Source: Brassica napus (Eukaryota > Streptophyta > Magnoliopsida > Brassicales > Brassicaceae). From it: a stretch of DNA of 64,000 nucleotides. Where the stretch lies: the NCBI RefSeq assembly GCF_020379485.1, contig NC_063447.1, positions 58,207,452-58,271,451 on the forward strand, read 5' to 3'. The first letter of the stretch is position 1. Each line of letters starts with the position of its first letter. The notes beneath the pieces are model-generated. The model was not told where the DNA came from, did no database searches, and was given only the letters and a program-made list of their open reading frames with translations. Shown here one piece after another: positions 1-10,860 of this stretch. Made by a program: the position numbers and the translations under genes.

Positions 1-3000
1 ATGTTAAGATGTCCTTGCTCTAATTGTAAAAATAGAAAGGTTATTAAAGAGTGGGATGTTTGGACTCATCTATATTTGAGTGGGTTTACACGAAGTTACA
101 AAATTTGGTATCATCATGGGGAAACTGATTATGAACATGGTAGTACTAGCGAACCTCAGCCAGCGGTTAGATTAGAAGAACCAATTAGAACGGATGTAGA
201 TTATGGTGTAGGTACTGAGCAGATGGTAAATGATCATTTTAGAGGGGAAGATTTACCCAATGCACAAGTTAGGAGATTTTATGATATGTTGGATGCTGGA
301 AAGCAACCATTGTACGAAGGTTGCAGAGATGGTCATTCAGCTTTATCATCTGCTACAAGATTGATGGGCATTAAAACATATTATAATTTGGCTGAAGACT
401 GTGTGGATGCGATTGCTGATTTTGTAAAAGGTATTCTACCCGAGGATAATGTAGCTCCTGGTTCATACTACGAGGTTCAGAAACTCGTAGCTGGTCTTGG
501 TTTATTGTATCAGGTAATAGATGTATGCAGCGACAACTGCATGATTTATTGGAGGGCGGATGAACAGCGGGTTACATGCAAATTTTATGGAAAGCCTCGT
601 TATAAAGATACGAGTGGAAGAGTTCCAGTGCCATATAAAAGGATGTGGTATTTGCCTTTGACGGAAAGGTTGCAGAGGTTGTATCTGTCTGAACGCACAG
701 CGCAACCAATGAGATGGCATGCGGAGCACTCAACAGATGGTGAGATCAGACATCCTTCAGATGCAAAAGCGTGGAACCATTTCTAATCAAAGTATCCTGA
801 CTTTGCGTATGAGAGAAGAAATGTCTACCTTGGATTATGTACTGATGGTTTCAGTCCGTTTGGCAAGAGTGGAAGACAGTATTCTCTATGGCCCGTCATT
901 CTTACACCATACAACCTACCCCCAAACTTGTGCTTGCGACGAGAGTTTTTGTTTCTCTCGATTCTCGTTCCCGGACCAGAGCATCCTAAGAGATCACTTG
1001 ATGTGTTTCTTCAGCCACTAATATATGAGTTGCAACAACTATGGGCTCAAGGTGCTGAAACATACGATGTTTCGTGTAAAGAAAACTTTCAAATGCGGGC
1101 AGTACTAATGTGGACAATAAGTGATTTTCCATCATATGGTATGTTGTCTGGATGGACAACGCATGGAAGGCTATCATGTCCATATTGTCAAGATAACACT
1201 GATGCTTTCCAACTAAAACACGGAAGGAAAACATGTTGGTTTGACTGTCACAGGAGATTCCTACCACCTGATCATCCATATCGTAGGAGTAGAAATTTGT
1301 TTACGAAGAACAAGAGGGTGTTTGACAGTCCACCTCCGGAAATTTGTGGGAAAGATTTGAAGATACAATTAAGAGATTTTGGTGCAGAAAGGACGCCAGA
1401 CGTCGGTGGACATGAGCGTTTTCCGGTAGATGCTGTTGGAGAACTACATAACTGGCACAAAAAAAATATTTTCTGGGATCTGCCATACTGGGAGGATCAT
1501 CTGCTAAGGCATAATTTAGATGTCATGCATATTGAGAAGAACTTTTTTGACAATCTCATGAACACGATCCTTAATGTGCAAGGTAAAACAAAAGATAATT
1601 TGAAGTCAATACTAGATTTAGTCGATATATGTGCTCGTTCAGAACTTCATGTTGATGAGAATGGTAGGGCTCCTTTTCCCATATACCGACTTGATGCAGA
1701 GGGAAAAGATGCGTTCTTTGATTGGATTTCAAACGATGTGGAATTTCCAGACGGTTACGCATCAAATTTGCGTAACTGTATCGATAGAAAGGAAGGAAAG
1801 TTTACTGGCTTGAAAAGCCACGATTGCCATGTAATGATGCAGCGCCTCCTTCCGTTCACCTTCAAGGAACTATTAGGACGAAATGTTCATGAAGCAATTG
1901 CAGGGATAAGTGGTTTCTTCCGCGATTTATGCACGAGATCAGTGACTCTTGATGGTATTGAAAATTTGAAGACTAACATAGCCGTGATTCAGTGCAACCT
2001 TGAGAAGATATTTCCTCCCTCATTTTTTGATGTTATGGAGCATCTTGTTATTCACCTGGCAAGAGAATTGGAACTTGGTGGTCCTGTGCAGTATAGATGG
2101 ATGTATCTGTATGAGCGGTATATGTTCCATTTGAAGAAGATGGTGAAAAATTTAAGTAGGGTGGAAGGTTCTATAGTCGCACAGATGATCAATGAAGAAA
2201 CTTCAAACTTTGTCGAGTACTACTTTCCAGCAGAAGTTCAGACCAAAAACAGAAGACCTGCTCGGCATGATGATAGAGGCGAACGGGCAACATATCATGT
2301 TACGGTTCCAGAAATTTTCACAGACGTTGGACGACTTAGCGGAAAACCAAAGGACCGTCGACTTACTGAGCAGGAGCGCAGTCAACTGCGAAGACGTTCT
2401 TCAATATGAGAGGTAAATAAATTAGCTTACAAATTTTTATTTTAACAAGTTGAAATTTAAATCTTAATTAATTACATTATTGTCATCATATACAGGATTT
2501 TCATGGCAGAAAAGCGGTTCGAGAGATACGCCACAGAGGACGAACTAGAAGAAATGAAGCCGAGAGAATTTACTGGATGAATGTTTACTTATGTGAGTGC
2601 TTTAAACAAATTAAAATATATTTTATCACATATTTCTAGTAATTCACATTTATTGATATAACATATATATATGTGCTATTAATAGGTGTCTACTGGTTTG
2701 GCCAGAGGTGAAACATTTGACGATTGGATACGTGAGATGGTTGTTGGACCAAACTTTGTTGTGAAGTCATATCCGAGATTTTGTACTCGAGGATATGCAT
2801 TCACAACTCAGAAGAGGAGACGTTCGAGTACGACTTATGATGCTGGCGTTTATTCTGCATCAGGAGATGATGTATACTACGGACATATACATGAGATTTT
2901 GGAAATCAAGTATTTGGGCATGGTTGGATTGCGCTGTACTGTTTTCTATTGTGATTGGCACGACAACACTCCAGATCGAGGTGTGAGAACAGATGCATTT

Positions 3001-3453
3001 GGTGTTACATCAGTAAATTCGAGGCGAATGCTGCAATATTATGATCCTTTCATTCTTGCTTCTCAGGCCAATCAGGTAATTAAATGTTAATTATTCAGAA
3101 TGATTCATCATCATGTGTATTAATTTATAATTTTACTAATAATTTTCTAAATGTTACAGGTTTGTTATATCAAGTACCCCCGGGTAAGGAACAGAGATGA
3201 TCCATGGGTTACTGTTACAAGACTCAACCCGAGAGGCCGAGTTCAGGGAAGTTCTGAGCTGGAAGACCCACTACAACAAAGCACATCCGGCAACTTAAGT
3301 GCAGCAGAAGATTTAGCTGGAGTTGGCATTGTAGTCGATTTAACCGACTTCGGAGAGGAAGCCGTCGTTCACGTAGAGGATGAACCAGTGATTGGAGAGT
3401 TTCACCAAGATCCAGATTCATCTGGTGATATACTCGATCGATCGATGGGATAA
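1..3453 (+). pseudogene. TNP2-like CACTA transposase, 5' end outside window
   Basis: The cut-and-paste transposase gene of a CACTA element. Codons 1-261 hold the transposase-associated N-terminal region (a CPCSNC cysteine motif near the start) and the beginning of the tnp2 domain. The frame continues from 787 to about 2380 with the rest of tnp2 and the DUF4218 region. Exons at 2496-2595, 2686-3075 and 3160-3453 carry the link and the DUF4216 region; their introns have GT-AG borders. Three lesions are visible. There is an in-frame TAA at 784-786. A small frame-shifting deletion lies near 2378-2388, where the downstream frame resumes with NCEDVLQYE. There is also a TGA at 2578-2580 where related copies, as I recall them, have tryptophan. 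The family assignment is firm; the exact first exon is not visible. Confidence 0.88.
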
Positions 3454-3760
3454 TCTAATCGATCGATCATATTGTCACGCTTTGGTCCATCTTAGTGATC
3501 GATCGATGCGTTTTTGGACATATATCCATCGATCAATCCGTTTATAAAAAAATGTTCGAGATTTTGTCCATTCGATCTATGGGATATCCACATCGATCGA
3601 TGGGATAATCTAATCGATCGATCACACTGTTACCCCAAACCCTGTTTCATCGGAAAAGCCTCGGAATATTCCGAGGAACACCTGATATACTCGATCGATC
3701 GATGCGTTTTTGTACATATATCCATCGATCGATCCGTTTTAAAAAAATTTACATTATGAA
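3430..3760 (+). repeat. GATCGATC-rich tandem repeat in CACTA spacer
   Basis: Between the two transposon genes lie two to three diverged copies of a unit of roughly 150-200 bp built on ATCGATCGAT runs. It includes the string TGCGTTTTTGGACATATATC at about 3507-3530 and a near copy at 3700-3723. A further copy sits in the right subterminal region near 6832-6885, so the motif belongs to the element and not to the insertion site. Confidence 0.8.
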
Positions 3761-5071
3761 ACCCCAAACACTAATTCCTGGGAATTTTCTCGGAATATTC
3801 CGACGGAATTCCGAGGAAGAAAAGGGTTTCCTCGGAATTCCCTCGGAATATTCTGAGGAAATTCCGAGGAAATAAGGTTTTTAAACCGAAAACAACGTTT
3901 TGCGGTTTGAATAACACCTATATAACCCTTATTAAGTGTCTTACGTTCATTATGAAGTCAAAAATTTGTTTCTTACCCTATAATTAACATTTTTCCGATT
4001 GTATGAACGAAATCCCACAACATAAGAGAAACACTTATACACTTTAATGAACGGTAAAGGGAATACTTTCAATTAGTTTTGAAATTTGTTATTTCATGGT
4101 TTATGCTCATCTATACAAAGAATCCTCAATAGTATGCATTACAATTGTATAAGAAATGAAATACGGCAAAACAAATTGATGTTTTGAAACCCCAAACACT
4201 AGTTCCTCGGTATTTCCTCGGAATATTTTCATTTTACCGGGCAAATATTTCGCGAAAATTAGAATTCCGACGGATAATATCCGTCGGACCCTAGGTTTTA
4301 TAACCACGAGCCGCTTCTTCTTCCCCATTTCTCTCTTCTTCCTCTGCGCCACTCCTCTCTCCTCTCCGGCGATTTCCCCCTGAAATCCGACGATATCTCC
4401 GGCGATCTCCCTCTTCTCTTATACAAATAATGTAAGGACCCTATCCCACTCTCTTAGGTTCTATTTGTTAGGTTTTTGTGTAGTTTTGATAGATTTTTGT
4501 TAGGGTGATTGGTTAGGATTGTGATTTGGTTGTTTTATAATAGGTTTAGAATTGTGATTTGGTTGAATAATTTGTTTTGTTGAATTGATTTAGAATTTTT
4601 TTATAACTTTTTTTATTTTTTTTTGTATTTATAAAATCGATTTTTGTATATAAATTCATTTTTGTATATAAAATCGATTTTTGTATATAAAATCGATTTT
4701 TGTATTTTACAAAACGATTTTTGTATATAAATTCGATTTTTTGGATTTTACAAAATCTTTTTTGTATATAAATTCGATTTTTTGGATTTTACAAAACATT
4801 TTTAATATCTATAAAACTTTTTTTGTGATTAAAAACTATTATTTAGGATTTAAAAATATATTATTAAAACTATTTTTTTGTAATTATTAAACTATTTTTT
4901 ATTTATTAAAACTATTTTTTGTTTATTTGAACTATTTTTATATATTTATTAAATATTTTTAATATCTATAAATCTTTTTTTTGATTAAAAACTATTATTG
5001 GGGATTTTTTTTTAAAAAAAATTAATTTATATATTTCTGTATTTATTAAATATATTTTTTTAATTTACAGG
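3761..5071 (+). other. CACTA spacer and leader/first intron of second gene
   Basis: No coding sequence seen. 3780-3870 holds palindromic runs of the TTCCGAGGAA / TTCCGTCGGA type, which are also found at the right end. 4310-4400 is pyrimidine-rich like a plant 5' leader, followed by a possible ATG at 4429. 4440-5071 is a T-rich stretch with repeated short tracts of the form TTTTTGTATATAAA, ending in a splice acceptor at 5070-5071; it is best read as a first intron. Confidence 0.6.
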
Positions 5072-6654
5072 TCTCATGATGATCAGACCCGGCCTCGACA
5101 GCGTCGTGGTCGTGGTGGTACGGGGAGCCAGTCTCGGGATTCCAGCCATTTTCAGTATTCTCCTTTGCCCCACAGCTCCAACCATACATCTCCCTCTGCT
5201 GCACCCATTCCTGCTCCTCTCGCTCCCGCTGCTGCATCTGCTCCTGCTCCTCCGGGTCCTCCGGGAGTGATGAGTGTTGCGGAGTTGGTTCAACAGCCCG
5301 GTCGTGACCATCTTCCGTATCTCACTCCGTATCCACATGAACGGGGTCAAACATGATAATTAAACATTTTTTTTTCTTTAAATTTGGATTCATTATTAAC
5401 CGTTTGTTCTTTTTATTAGGTTCAACCGATCCGGGAACATGATCAGCGCATGGATCAACCGTATGATGTACTCGGCCCTCGACAGGGGACATCCGACTTT
5501 CACTCACTTCCCTACCGACAAACAACATCTGTGGTTTCGTCAGTTTGCGGTAAGTATTCTAATTTTTTACTTATATTTTTAATCTTTAATATAAATTTTC
5601 TACTAATTGTGTTTTTTTTCAGCAAGAGTTCAACTGGAATTCCGATGAGACGCTCTTTATCTATCACCACTTCGTCCATAAAGTTATGGACAACTATGGG
5701 AAGCAGATCCACGAGTGGAAGAAGAAGTGGAAAATCAATAAGGTTCGATTAAATTTATTAAACAATTTTTTAATTTATTAAACTATTTTCTTTTTTTTTA
5801 TTAAAAGGTCCCAAAGTCGATGAACGACACGGTCTGGAAGGAGTTGTGTGCGCATTGAGATAAGGAAGAGACGAAAGAAACTTCTTCCACCAACTCCACC
5901 AACCGCAGGAGCGACCGTAAAGGGAAGGGCATCTACAAGCATAACTTGGGTGCTCAATCTATTGTCACTCTGGGAGATCGCATGGTAAGTTCAACCGCTT
6001 TTTCTTCAATTATTTGATTTTCAGAATTTTAATTTATTGTGCATTTCTTCTAATTTCTAATGTTTCTTTAATTCATGTTTTTTTTCAAGGCGGAAGAAAA
6101 TGATGGCGAGCCGTTTGATGATCTCGCCCTAATGAGGAGGGCATATACCAACAAGAAGACCAGCCAGATTGATGACGGTCTTGTGAGGGACATGGTCGAC
6201 CTGGTCCAAACTCAGGTGGTAGACGAAGTGTCTCAGCTTCAAACCGAGGATGACGCTTCGACGGCTTCGACCAACTTGTCTCGGTTTCGAATCAACGAAA
6301 TCGTTGAATCCGTAAGTTCTTTTTTTTTAAAGTTCAATTCATTTATTTCTTGGTTTAAATTTGTAAATTTGGCTATTTTCTATTCAGTCGGTCCCAAAGA
6401 AGAAGGGACGTTTGGTCGGTTTGGGTCGTCGCACCCGGTCGGTTCCTCCTTCTTCTGCACCACCGCCCTTTGTTGATCCAGAAGTACTTACGGCTCAGTT
6501 GAAGGACAAGGATGATCGCATATCTTTGTTGGAGACCCAGATGGCGGCTCAACAGGCGGGCTATGAGGCACAGAGGAGGCTGAACCAGCAAATGATGGAG
6601 ATGATGCAGAGGATGTACCCGAACGAGGTGTTCCCGGACGTGCTAGACCCGTAG
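5072..6654 (+). pseudogene. Second CACTA gene (Ptta/En-Spm, Transposase_24 type)
   Basis: Exons read at 5072-~5344, 5420-5549, 5623-5742, 5808-5984, 6090-6311 and 6388-6654, nearly all with canonical splice borders. The predicted protein starts with an Arg/Gly- and Pro/Ala-rich region. A conserved block follows containing SAWINRMMYSALDRGHP and HHFVHKVMDNYGKQIHEWKKK, then a segment rich in Thr/Ser, and a C-terminal coiled-coil-like tail (LKDKDDRISLLETQMAAQQA). This matches the plant Ptta/En-Spm protein family that accompanies TNP2. A TGA at 5856-5858 interrupts exon 4 after CAH, where tryptophan is usual, so this copy is broken. The last exon is repeated at 10005-10271. Confidence 0.82.
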
Positions 6655-7077
6655 TTTTTTTTTTTCAAAAACTCGGAATGTTTTATTTTTATTTGTGAAA
6701 CTTTGAATATTAATTAATATGATTTCAATTTTAATTTTAATTTTATATTTTCAAATTTAAATTTCAAAAATTTTACTTTTAAAAAAAATTAATATTTTTT
6801 ACATTCCGAGGAAATTAATTATATTTTTTACTCGATCGATCGATGCGTTTTTGGACATATATCCATCGATCGATCTGTTTATAAAAAAACGTTCAGAATA
6901 TACCGAGGGACATCTTCCTCGGAATATACCGAGGGACACCTTTCCTCGGAATATACCGAGGGTAATGTTCCTCGGAATATACCGAGGGAGAACTTCGTCG
7001 GAAATTCCGAGGAATTATTTCCGATGACTTGTTTCGTCGGTATGTCGTCGGAATTACGTTATTCCCTCAGTATCCTT
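6655..7077 (+). repeat. CACTA-1 right subterminal repeats
   Basis: AT-rich downstream sequence is followed from about 6890 by repeated segments of the form ATATACCGAGGGA with CCTCGGAAT between them, and by TTCCGAGGAA/TTCCGATGA variants. Such short, partly palindromic subterminal arrays are where CACTA-encoded proteins bind in characterised elements. The binding role here is inference. Confidence 0.75.
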
Positions 7078-7094
7078 GCTGTTTTCTTGTAGTG
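7078..7094 (+). repeat. CACTA terminal inverted repeat, right end (element 1)
   Basis: GCTGTTTTCTTGTAGTG. The identical 17-mer ends the second element at 10844-10860. The complement begins CACTACAAGAAAACAGC, a terminus common in Brassicaceae CACTA families. Confidence 0.92.
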
Positions 7095-8065
7095 CTGATC
7101 TTAACTGCAAGGTTATTTTTAGTCCTAATGATGTCGTATTTCAGAATATTGAGACTCTTAAGATGATCGGAAAGGGTGTTACTAAAGGGGACTTGTACCT
7201 GCTTGAAGACACCACAACTAGATCATGTTTACCTTATGCTTTTAGTTCAATCCCTGTCTTAGAAAATTATGTATTGTGGCATGCTAGGTTAGGTCATCCC
7301 CATTCTAGAGCACTGAACCTGTTATTGCCTAATGTTTATTTCAAAAATGATGGATGTGAAGCATGTATTCTTGGCACACATTGCAAGACTGTGTTTCCCA
7401 GGTCATCTACTATATATGAGAACTGCTTTGATCTTATACACTCTGATGTCTAGACTGCACCATGCACTTCTAGGGAAAATCATAGATATTTTGTCACCTT
7501 CATAGACCAGAAATCTAAATATACATGGCTGACTATAATACCATCTAAAGATAGAGTACTAGATGCATTTATAAACTTCCAGAGCTACATAACTAATCAG
7601 TTCAATGTTACGATCAAAGTATTCATGTCAGATAATGGAGGAGAATATACAAGCACAGCTTTCAAATCCCACTTGGCCAAGCATGGAATAAACCATCAAA
7701 CCAGCTGCCCTTACACTCCACAACAAAATGGTGTAGCTGAGAGGAAAAACCGACATCTGATGGAAGTGGCCAGGTCCATGATGTTTTACACCAACATGTT
7801 TAAGAGGTTCTGGAGTGATGCAGTCATGACAGCATGCTATCTCATCAACCGAACTCCAACAAGAGTCCTTGATGATGCCACACCTTATGAGGTATTGAAC
7901 AAAAGAAAACCATCTATTGACCATTTACGGGTATTTGGGTGCTTGTGCTATGTATTGCAAACAGGTGATCATAGGAACAAACTTGAGGCCAGAAGCACAA
8001 AGGTAGTGTTCATTGGGTATTCTACTACTCAAAAAGATTACAAATGCTACTCTCCAGAGACCAGA
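7095..8065 (+). mobile_element. Ty1/copia fragment (GAG-pre-integrase and integrase), broken
   Basis: The frame starting at the CACTA border encodes a GAG-pre-integrase region (LWHARLGHPHSRAL, then a C-x2-C pair: CEACILG) and the integrase core. The core has FVTFIDQKSKYTW, then MSDNGGEYTS with the second catalytic Asp, and YTPQQNGVAERKNRHL with the catalytic Glu. It runs on through a C-terminal FGCLCYVL...VFIGYS region. A TAG at 7451-7453 breaks the frame just after the HSD stretch, so it is dead. Protease, reverse transcriptase, RNase H and both LTRs are absent. The left edge is the CACTA insertion point; the right edge is a seamless fusion to HD-ZIP IV sequence at about 8060-8070. Confidence 0.88.
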
Positions 8066-9747
8066 AGACTGCAAAGTTTCAAGTTCCAACACCGTTAGCA
8101 CCGACCAGGGAAACGTATTTCGCACGTTACTGTAAATAACAAGCAGATGGTTCGTGGGCGGTTGTCGATATTTCCTTGGATAATCTCCAACCAAATCCCC
8201 TGGTTAGACGCAGGCGGCGAGCTTCAGGATGTTGGATTCAAGAAATGCCTAATGGATACTCTAAGGTAAAAACTAATGAAAAACAAAATACAATACGTTA
8301 TGTTTTTATGCAACAAATTTAAGTTTACAAATGTAACAGGTGACTTGGGTGGAACATGTGGAAGTTGATGACAGAGGAGTTCATGACTTATATAAGCACA
8401 TGGTTAGTAGGTCATGCCTTTGGTGCTAAACGCTGGGTAGCTATTCTTGACCGCCAATGCGAGAGGTTAGCTAGCGTCATGGCAACAAAAATTTCCTCAG
8501 GAGAATTCGAAGTTGGCGGTACAAATATATTACTTGTTTCACAAGTAATCTCTCTGAATCATTTTAGAAGCAGAGTTATAGTGTACTATATTGATGAATG
8601 TGCAGTGATAACTAATCAAGAAGGGAGGATGAGTATGCTGAAACTGGCGGAGAGGATGGTTATAAGCTTTTGTGCAGGAGTGAGTGCTTCAACTGCTCAC
8701 ACATGGACTACATTGTCTGGTACAGGAGCTGAAGATGTTAGAGTGATGACCAGAAAGAGTGTGGATGATCCAGGAAGGCCTCCGGGTATTGTTCTTAGTG
8801 CAGCTATTTCGTTTGGGATCCCTGTTCCTCCAAAGAGAGTTTTTGACTTCCTCAGAGATGAGAATTTAAGAAATGAGGTAACCCTTTTAGTTACTAACAA
8901 CTTGGTTTTTGACTTGGAACAGAGTTTTAATTAAAGTCTTCAATAGAATAGTAATGAAATAAAATTTTACAAACCAAATGAAAATCAAATATCAAAGTAA
9001 TATTTAATTTCAAATTAAAGTTCAATATTCTAAATTTAAATTCATATTACCTTGAAATATAAAAAATAAAAATAAATAATATTTTTATGATTTAAAAGAA
9101 AAAAATAATTATTTAAACTAATTTTGATAACAAATTACAAACAAATCTGGTTTCTATCCAAACCGGATTTGTTTGGTCCGGATTTAAAAGCACTGGTTTT
9201 AATGAATCTTTGTGAAACATTGCAGTGGGATATTCTGTCAAATGGTGGAGTTGTTCAAGAGATGGCACATATTGCTAATGGGAGGGATACAGGAAAATGT
9301 GTTTCTCTCCTTCGTGTAAATGTGAGTAGATATGTAAAACTCTTGCTATATTTCATCTGATCAAGGCTAATGATTTTGAATCTTTAACTTATGTCACAGA
9401 GTGCAAACTCTAGCCAGAGCAACATGCTGATCCTACAAGAGAGTTGCACTGACCCTACAGCTTCCTTTGTTATATATGCTCCAGTGGATATTGTAGCGAT
9501 GAACATAGTGCTTAATGGAGGTGATCCAGACTATGTAGCTCTTCTTCCATCAGGTTTTGCTATTCTTCCTGATGGTAATGCCATCGGTGGAGGAGAAGGA
9601 GGGTCACTGTTGACAGTTGCTTTTCAGATTCTTGTTGACTCGGTTCCCACGGCTAAGCTGTCTCTTGGATCTGTTGCAACTGTTAACAATTTGATTGCTT
9701 GCACGGTTGAGAGGATCAAAGCTTCTATGTCTTGTGAGACTGCTTGA
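8066..9747 (+). pseudogene. HD-ZIP IV gene fragment (PDF2/ATML1-like), START and C-terminal part
   Basis: The parent family encodes epidermal homeodomain-leucine zipper transcription factors. Only the second half is here, with its genomic introns. Pieces read at about 8066-8265 (PTRETYF, then [15 protein letters not shown]), 8340-~8506 ([20 protein letters not shown]), ~8606-8877 ([33 protein letters not shown]), 9226-9321 ([19 protein letters not shown]) and 9400-9747 ([32 protein letters not shown], the [15 protein letters not shown] tail and TGA). The homeobox, zipper and first part of START are missing. A TAA at 8137-8139, a lost intron donor near 8507 and several unusual residues (for example SFGIPV where SFWIPV is usual) show decay. 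Because introns are kept, it moved as DNA, not as a processed copy. Confidence 0.85.
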
Positions 9748-10004
9748 AGAAACACAGAGAGGATGGTTCGGTTTGAAGAGAATTTTTTTGGTGTTGAAAG
9801 GGGAGGAGCAAGAGCGAACCTTACAAGATATACCATTGAGTAAGGTTATGTGTTGTAGTGTTAAGTAATTTTTTTGGTCCCGGTTTCGAATCAACGAAAT
9901 CGTTGAATAGGTAAGTTCTTTTTTTTAAAGTTCAATTTATTTATTTCTTGATTTTTATTTTATCATCAATTTATATTATTTAAATTTGGCTATTTATATT
10001 TCAG

Positions 10005-10271
10005 TCGGTTCCAAAGAAGAAGGGACGTTTGGTCGGTTTGGGTCGTCGCTCTCGGTCGGCTGCTCCTTCTTCTGCACCACCGCCATATGTTGATCCAGAA
10101 GTTCTTACGGCTCAGCTGAAGGACAAGGATGATCGGATATCTGCGTTGGAGACCCAGATGGCAGCTCAACAGGCGGGCTATGAGACACAGAAGAGGCTGA
10201 ACGAGCAGATGATGGAGATGATGAAGAGGATGTACCCGAACGAGGTGTTCCCGAACATTCAAGACCCGTAG
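10005..10271 (+). pseudogene. Last exon of Ptta/En-Spm CACTA gene, second copy
   Basis: The exon follows the acceptor TTTCAG at 9999-10004 and encodes a Lys/Gly-rich start (KKKGRLVGLGRRSRS), a Pro/Ala/Ser stretch and the coiled-coil-like tail ending YPNEVFPNIQDP. It is clearly homologous to 6388-6654. No in-frame stop lies inside the exon, but the upstream exons are missing (only the end of exon 5 remains), so it cannot make the full protein. Confidence 0.8.
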
Positions 10272-10843
10272 TTTTTTTTTTTACCAAAAACTCGGAATGT
10301 TTTATATTTATTTGTAGAACTTTGAATTATCTAATATGTTTTCAGTTTTAATTTTAATTTTATATTTTCGAATTTAAATTTCACATATTTTAATTTTTTT
10401 TAAAAAATTAATTTTTTCGAAATTCTGAGGAAAAGCACCCTCGGAAATTTCCGACGACCTTTTCCTCGGAATAAGTCGTCGGAATTTTTTAAAAAAATCC
10501 GAGGGAATGTTCCTCGGAATTTTCCGAGGGACCACGTTCCTCGGAAATTTCCGAGGGTCACTTTCCTCGAAAATTTCCGAGGGCCACGTTCCGAGGAAAT
10601 TTCCGAGGGCCACGTTCCGAGGAAGTCCTCCCTCGGTATATTCCGAGGAACTTTCCGACGATCTAGTGGTCCTCGGAGTTTCCTCGGAAATTCATTTCCT
10701 CGGAATTCCGTCGGAAATTTCCGAGGGATTTCCGAGGAAAAATGAATTTCCGAGGAGTTATTTCCGAGGACTTTTTTCGTCGGTATGTCGTCGGAATAGC
10801 GTTATTCCGATGACATACCGACGATTTTTTCCTTCAGTATGCC
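10272..10843 (+). repeat. CACTA-2 right subterminal repeats
   Basis: A dense array from about 10420 to 10830 of palindromic 10-20 bp motifs of the TTCCGAGGAA, TTTCCGAGGG and TTCCGACGA kinds, over a dozen copies by eye in both orientations. It is the same motif family as at 3780-3870 and 6890-7060, but longer than in element 1. Confidence 0.85.
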
Positions 10844-10860
10844 GCTGTTTTCTTGTAGTG
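10844..10860 (+). repeat. CACTA terminal inverted repeat, right end (element 2)
   Basis: GCTGTTTTCTTGTAGTG, identical to 7078-7094. The next bases, GTC, replace the GCC found at the same place in the sister F-box copy near 15959, which could reflect a 3-bp target duplication. Confidence 0.92.

Larger units (their letters stand above)
1..7094 (+). mobile_element. CACTA (En/Spm) DNA transposon, right part, decayed
   Basis: The stretch carries the two genes usual for plant CACTA elements in the usual order, a TNP2-like transposase (1-3453) and a Ptta/En-Spm second protein (5072-6654). It then has subterminal short repeats and ends in GCTGTTTTCTTGTAGTG at 7078-7094, whose complement starts with the diagnostic CACTA. 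The left end lies outside the window. Both genes carry stop codons, so this copy cannot move on its own. On the right it abuts copia sequence immediately, so it appears to have inserted into a retrotransposon. The 3-bp target duplication would start with CTG at 7095-7097, which cannot be confirmed without the left end. Confidence 0.9.
9880..10860 (+). mobile_element. Second CACTA element, right end only
   Basis: From GGTTTCGAATCAACG at about 9881 the sequence follows element 1 (from about 6284). It has the end of exon 5, an intron, the last exon of the Ptta/En-Spm gene (10005-10271), the AT-rich downstream part, subterminal repeats and the same 17-bp terminus at 10844-10860. The copies differ at many sites, so this is a related element and not a recent copy. 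Its left part is replaced by HD-ZIP IV sequence, so that fragment may be cargo of this element. The right border cuts an F-box gene at 10861. Confidence 0.85.

Noticed and set aside
4681..4890. Frame of 69 codons rich in Phe/Ile/Tyr/Lys
   Set aside because: It arises from the T-rich repeated intron sequence of the CACTA second gene.
5060..5350. Minus-strand frames opposite the first coding exon of the second CACTA gene
   Set aside because: Antisense shadow of a Pro/Ala-rich exon; the plus strand has splice sites and family similarity.
6890..7060. Spaced short palindromes read as a CRISPR or satellite array
   Set aside because: Position just inside a CACTA terminus and the presence of the same motifs in the second element mark them as subterminal repeats.
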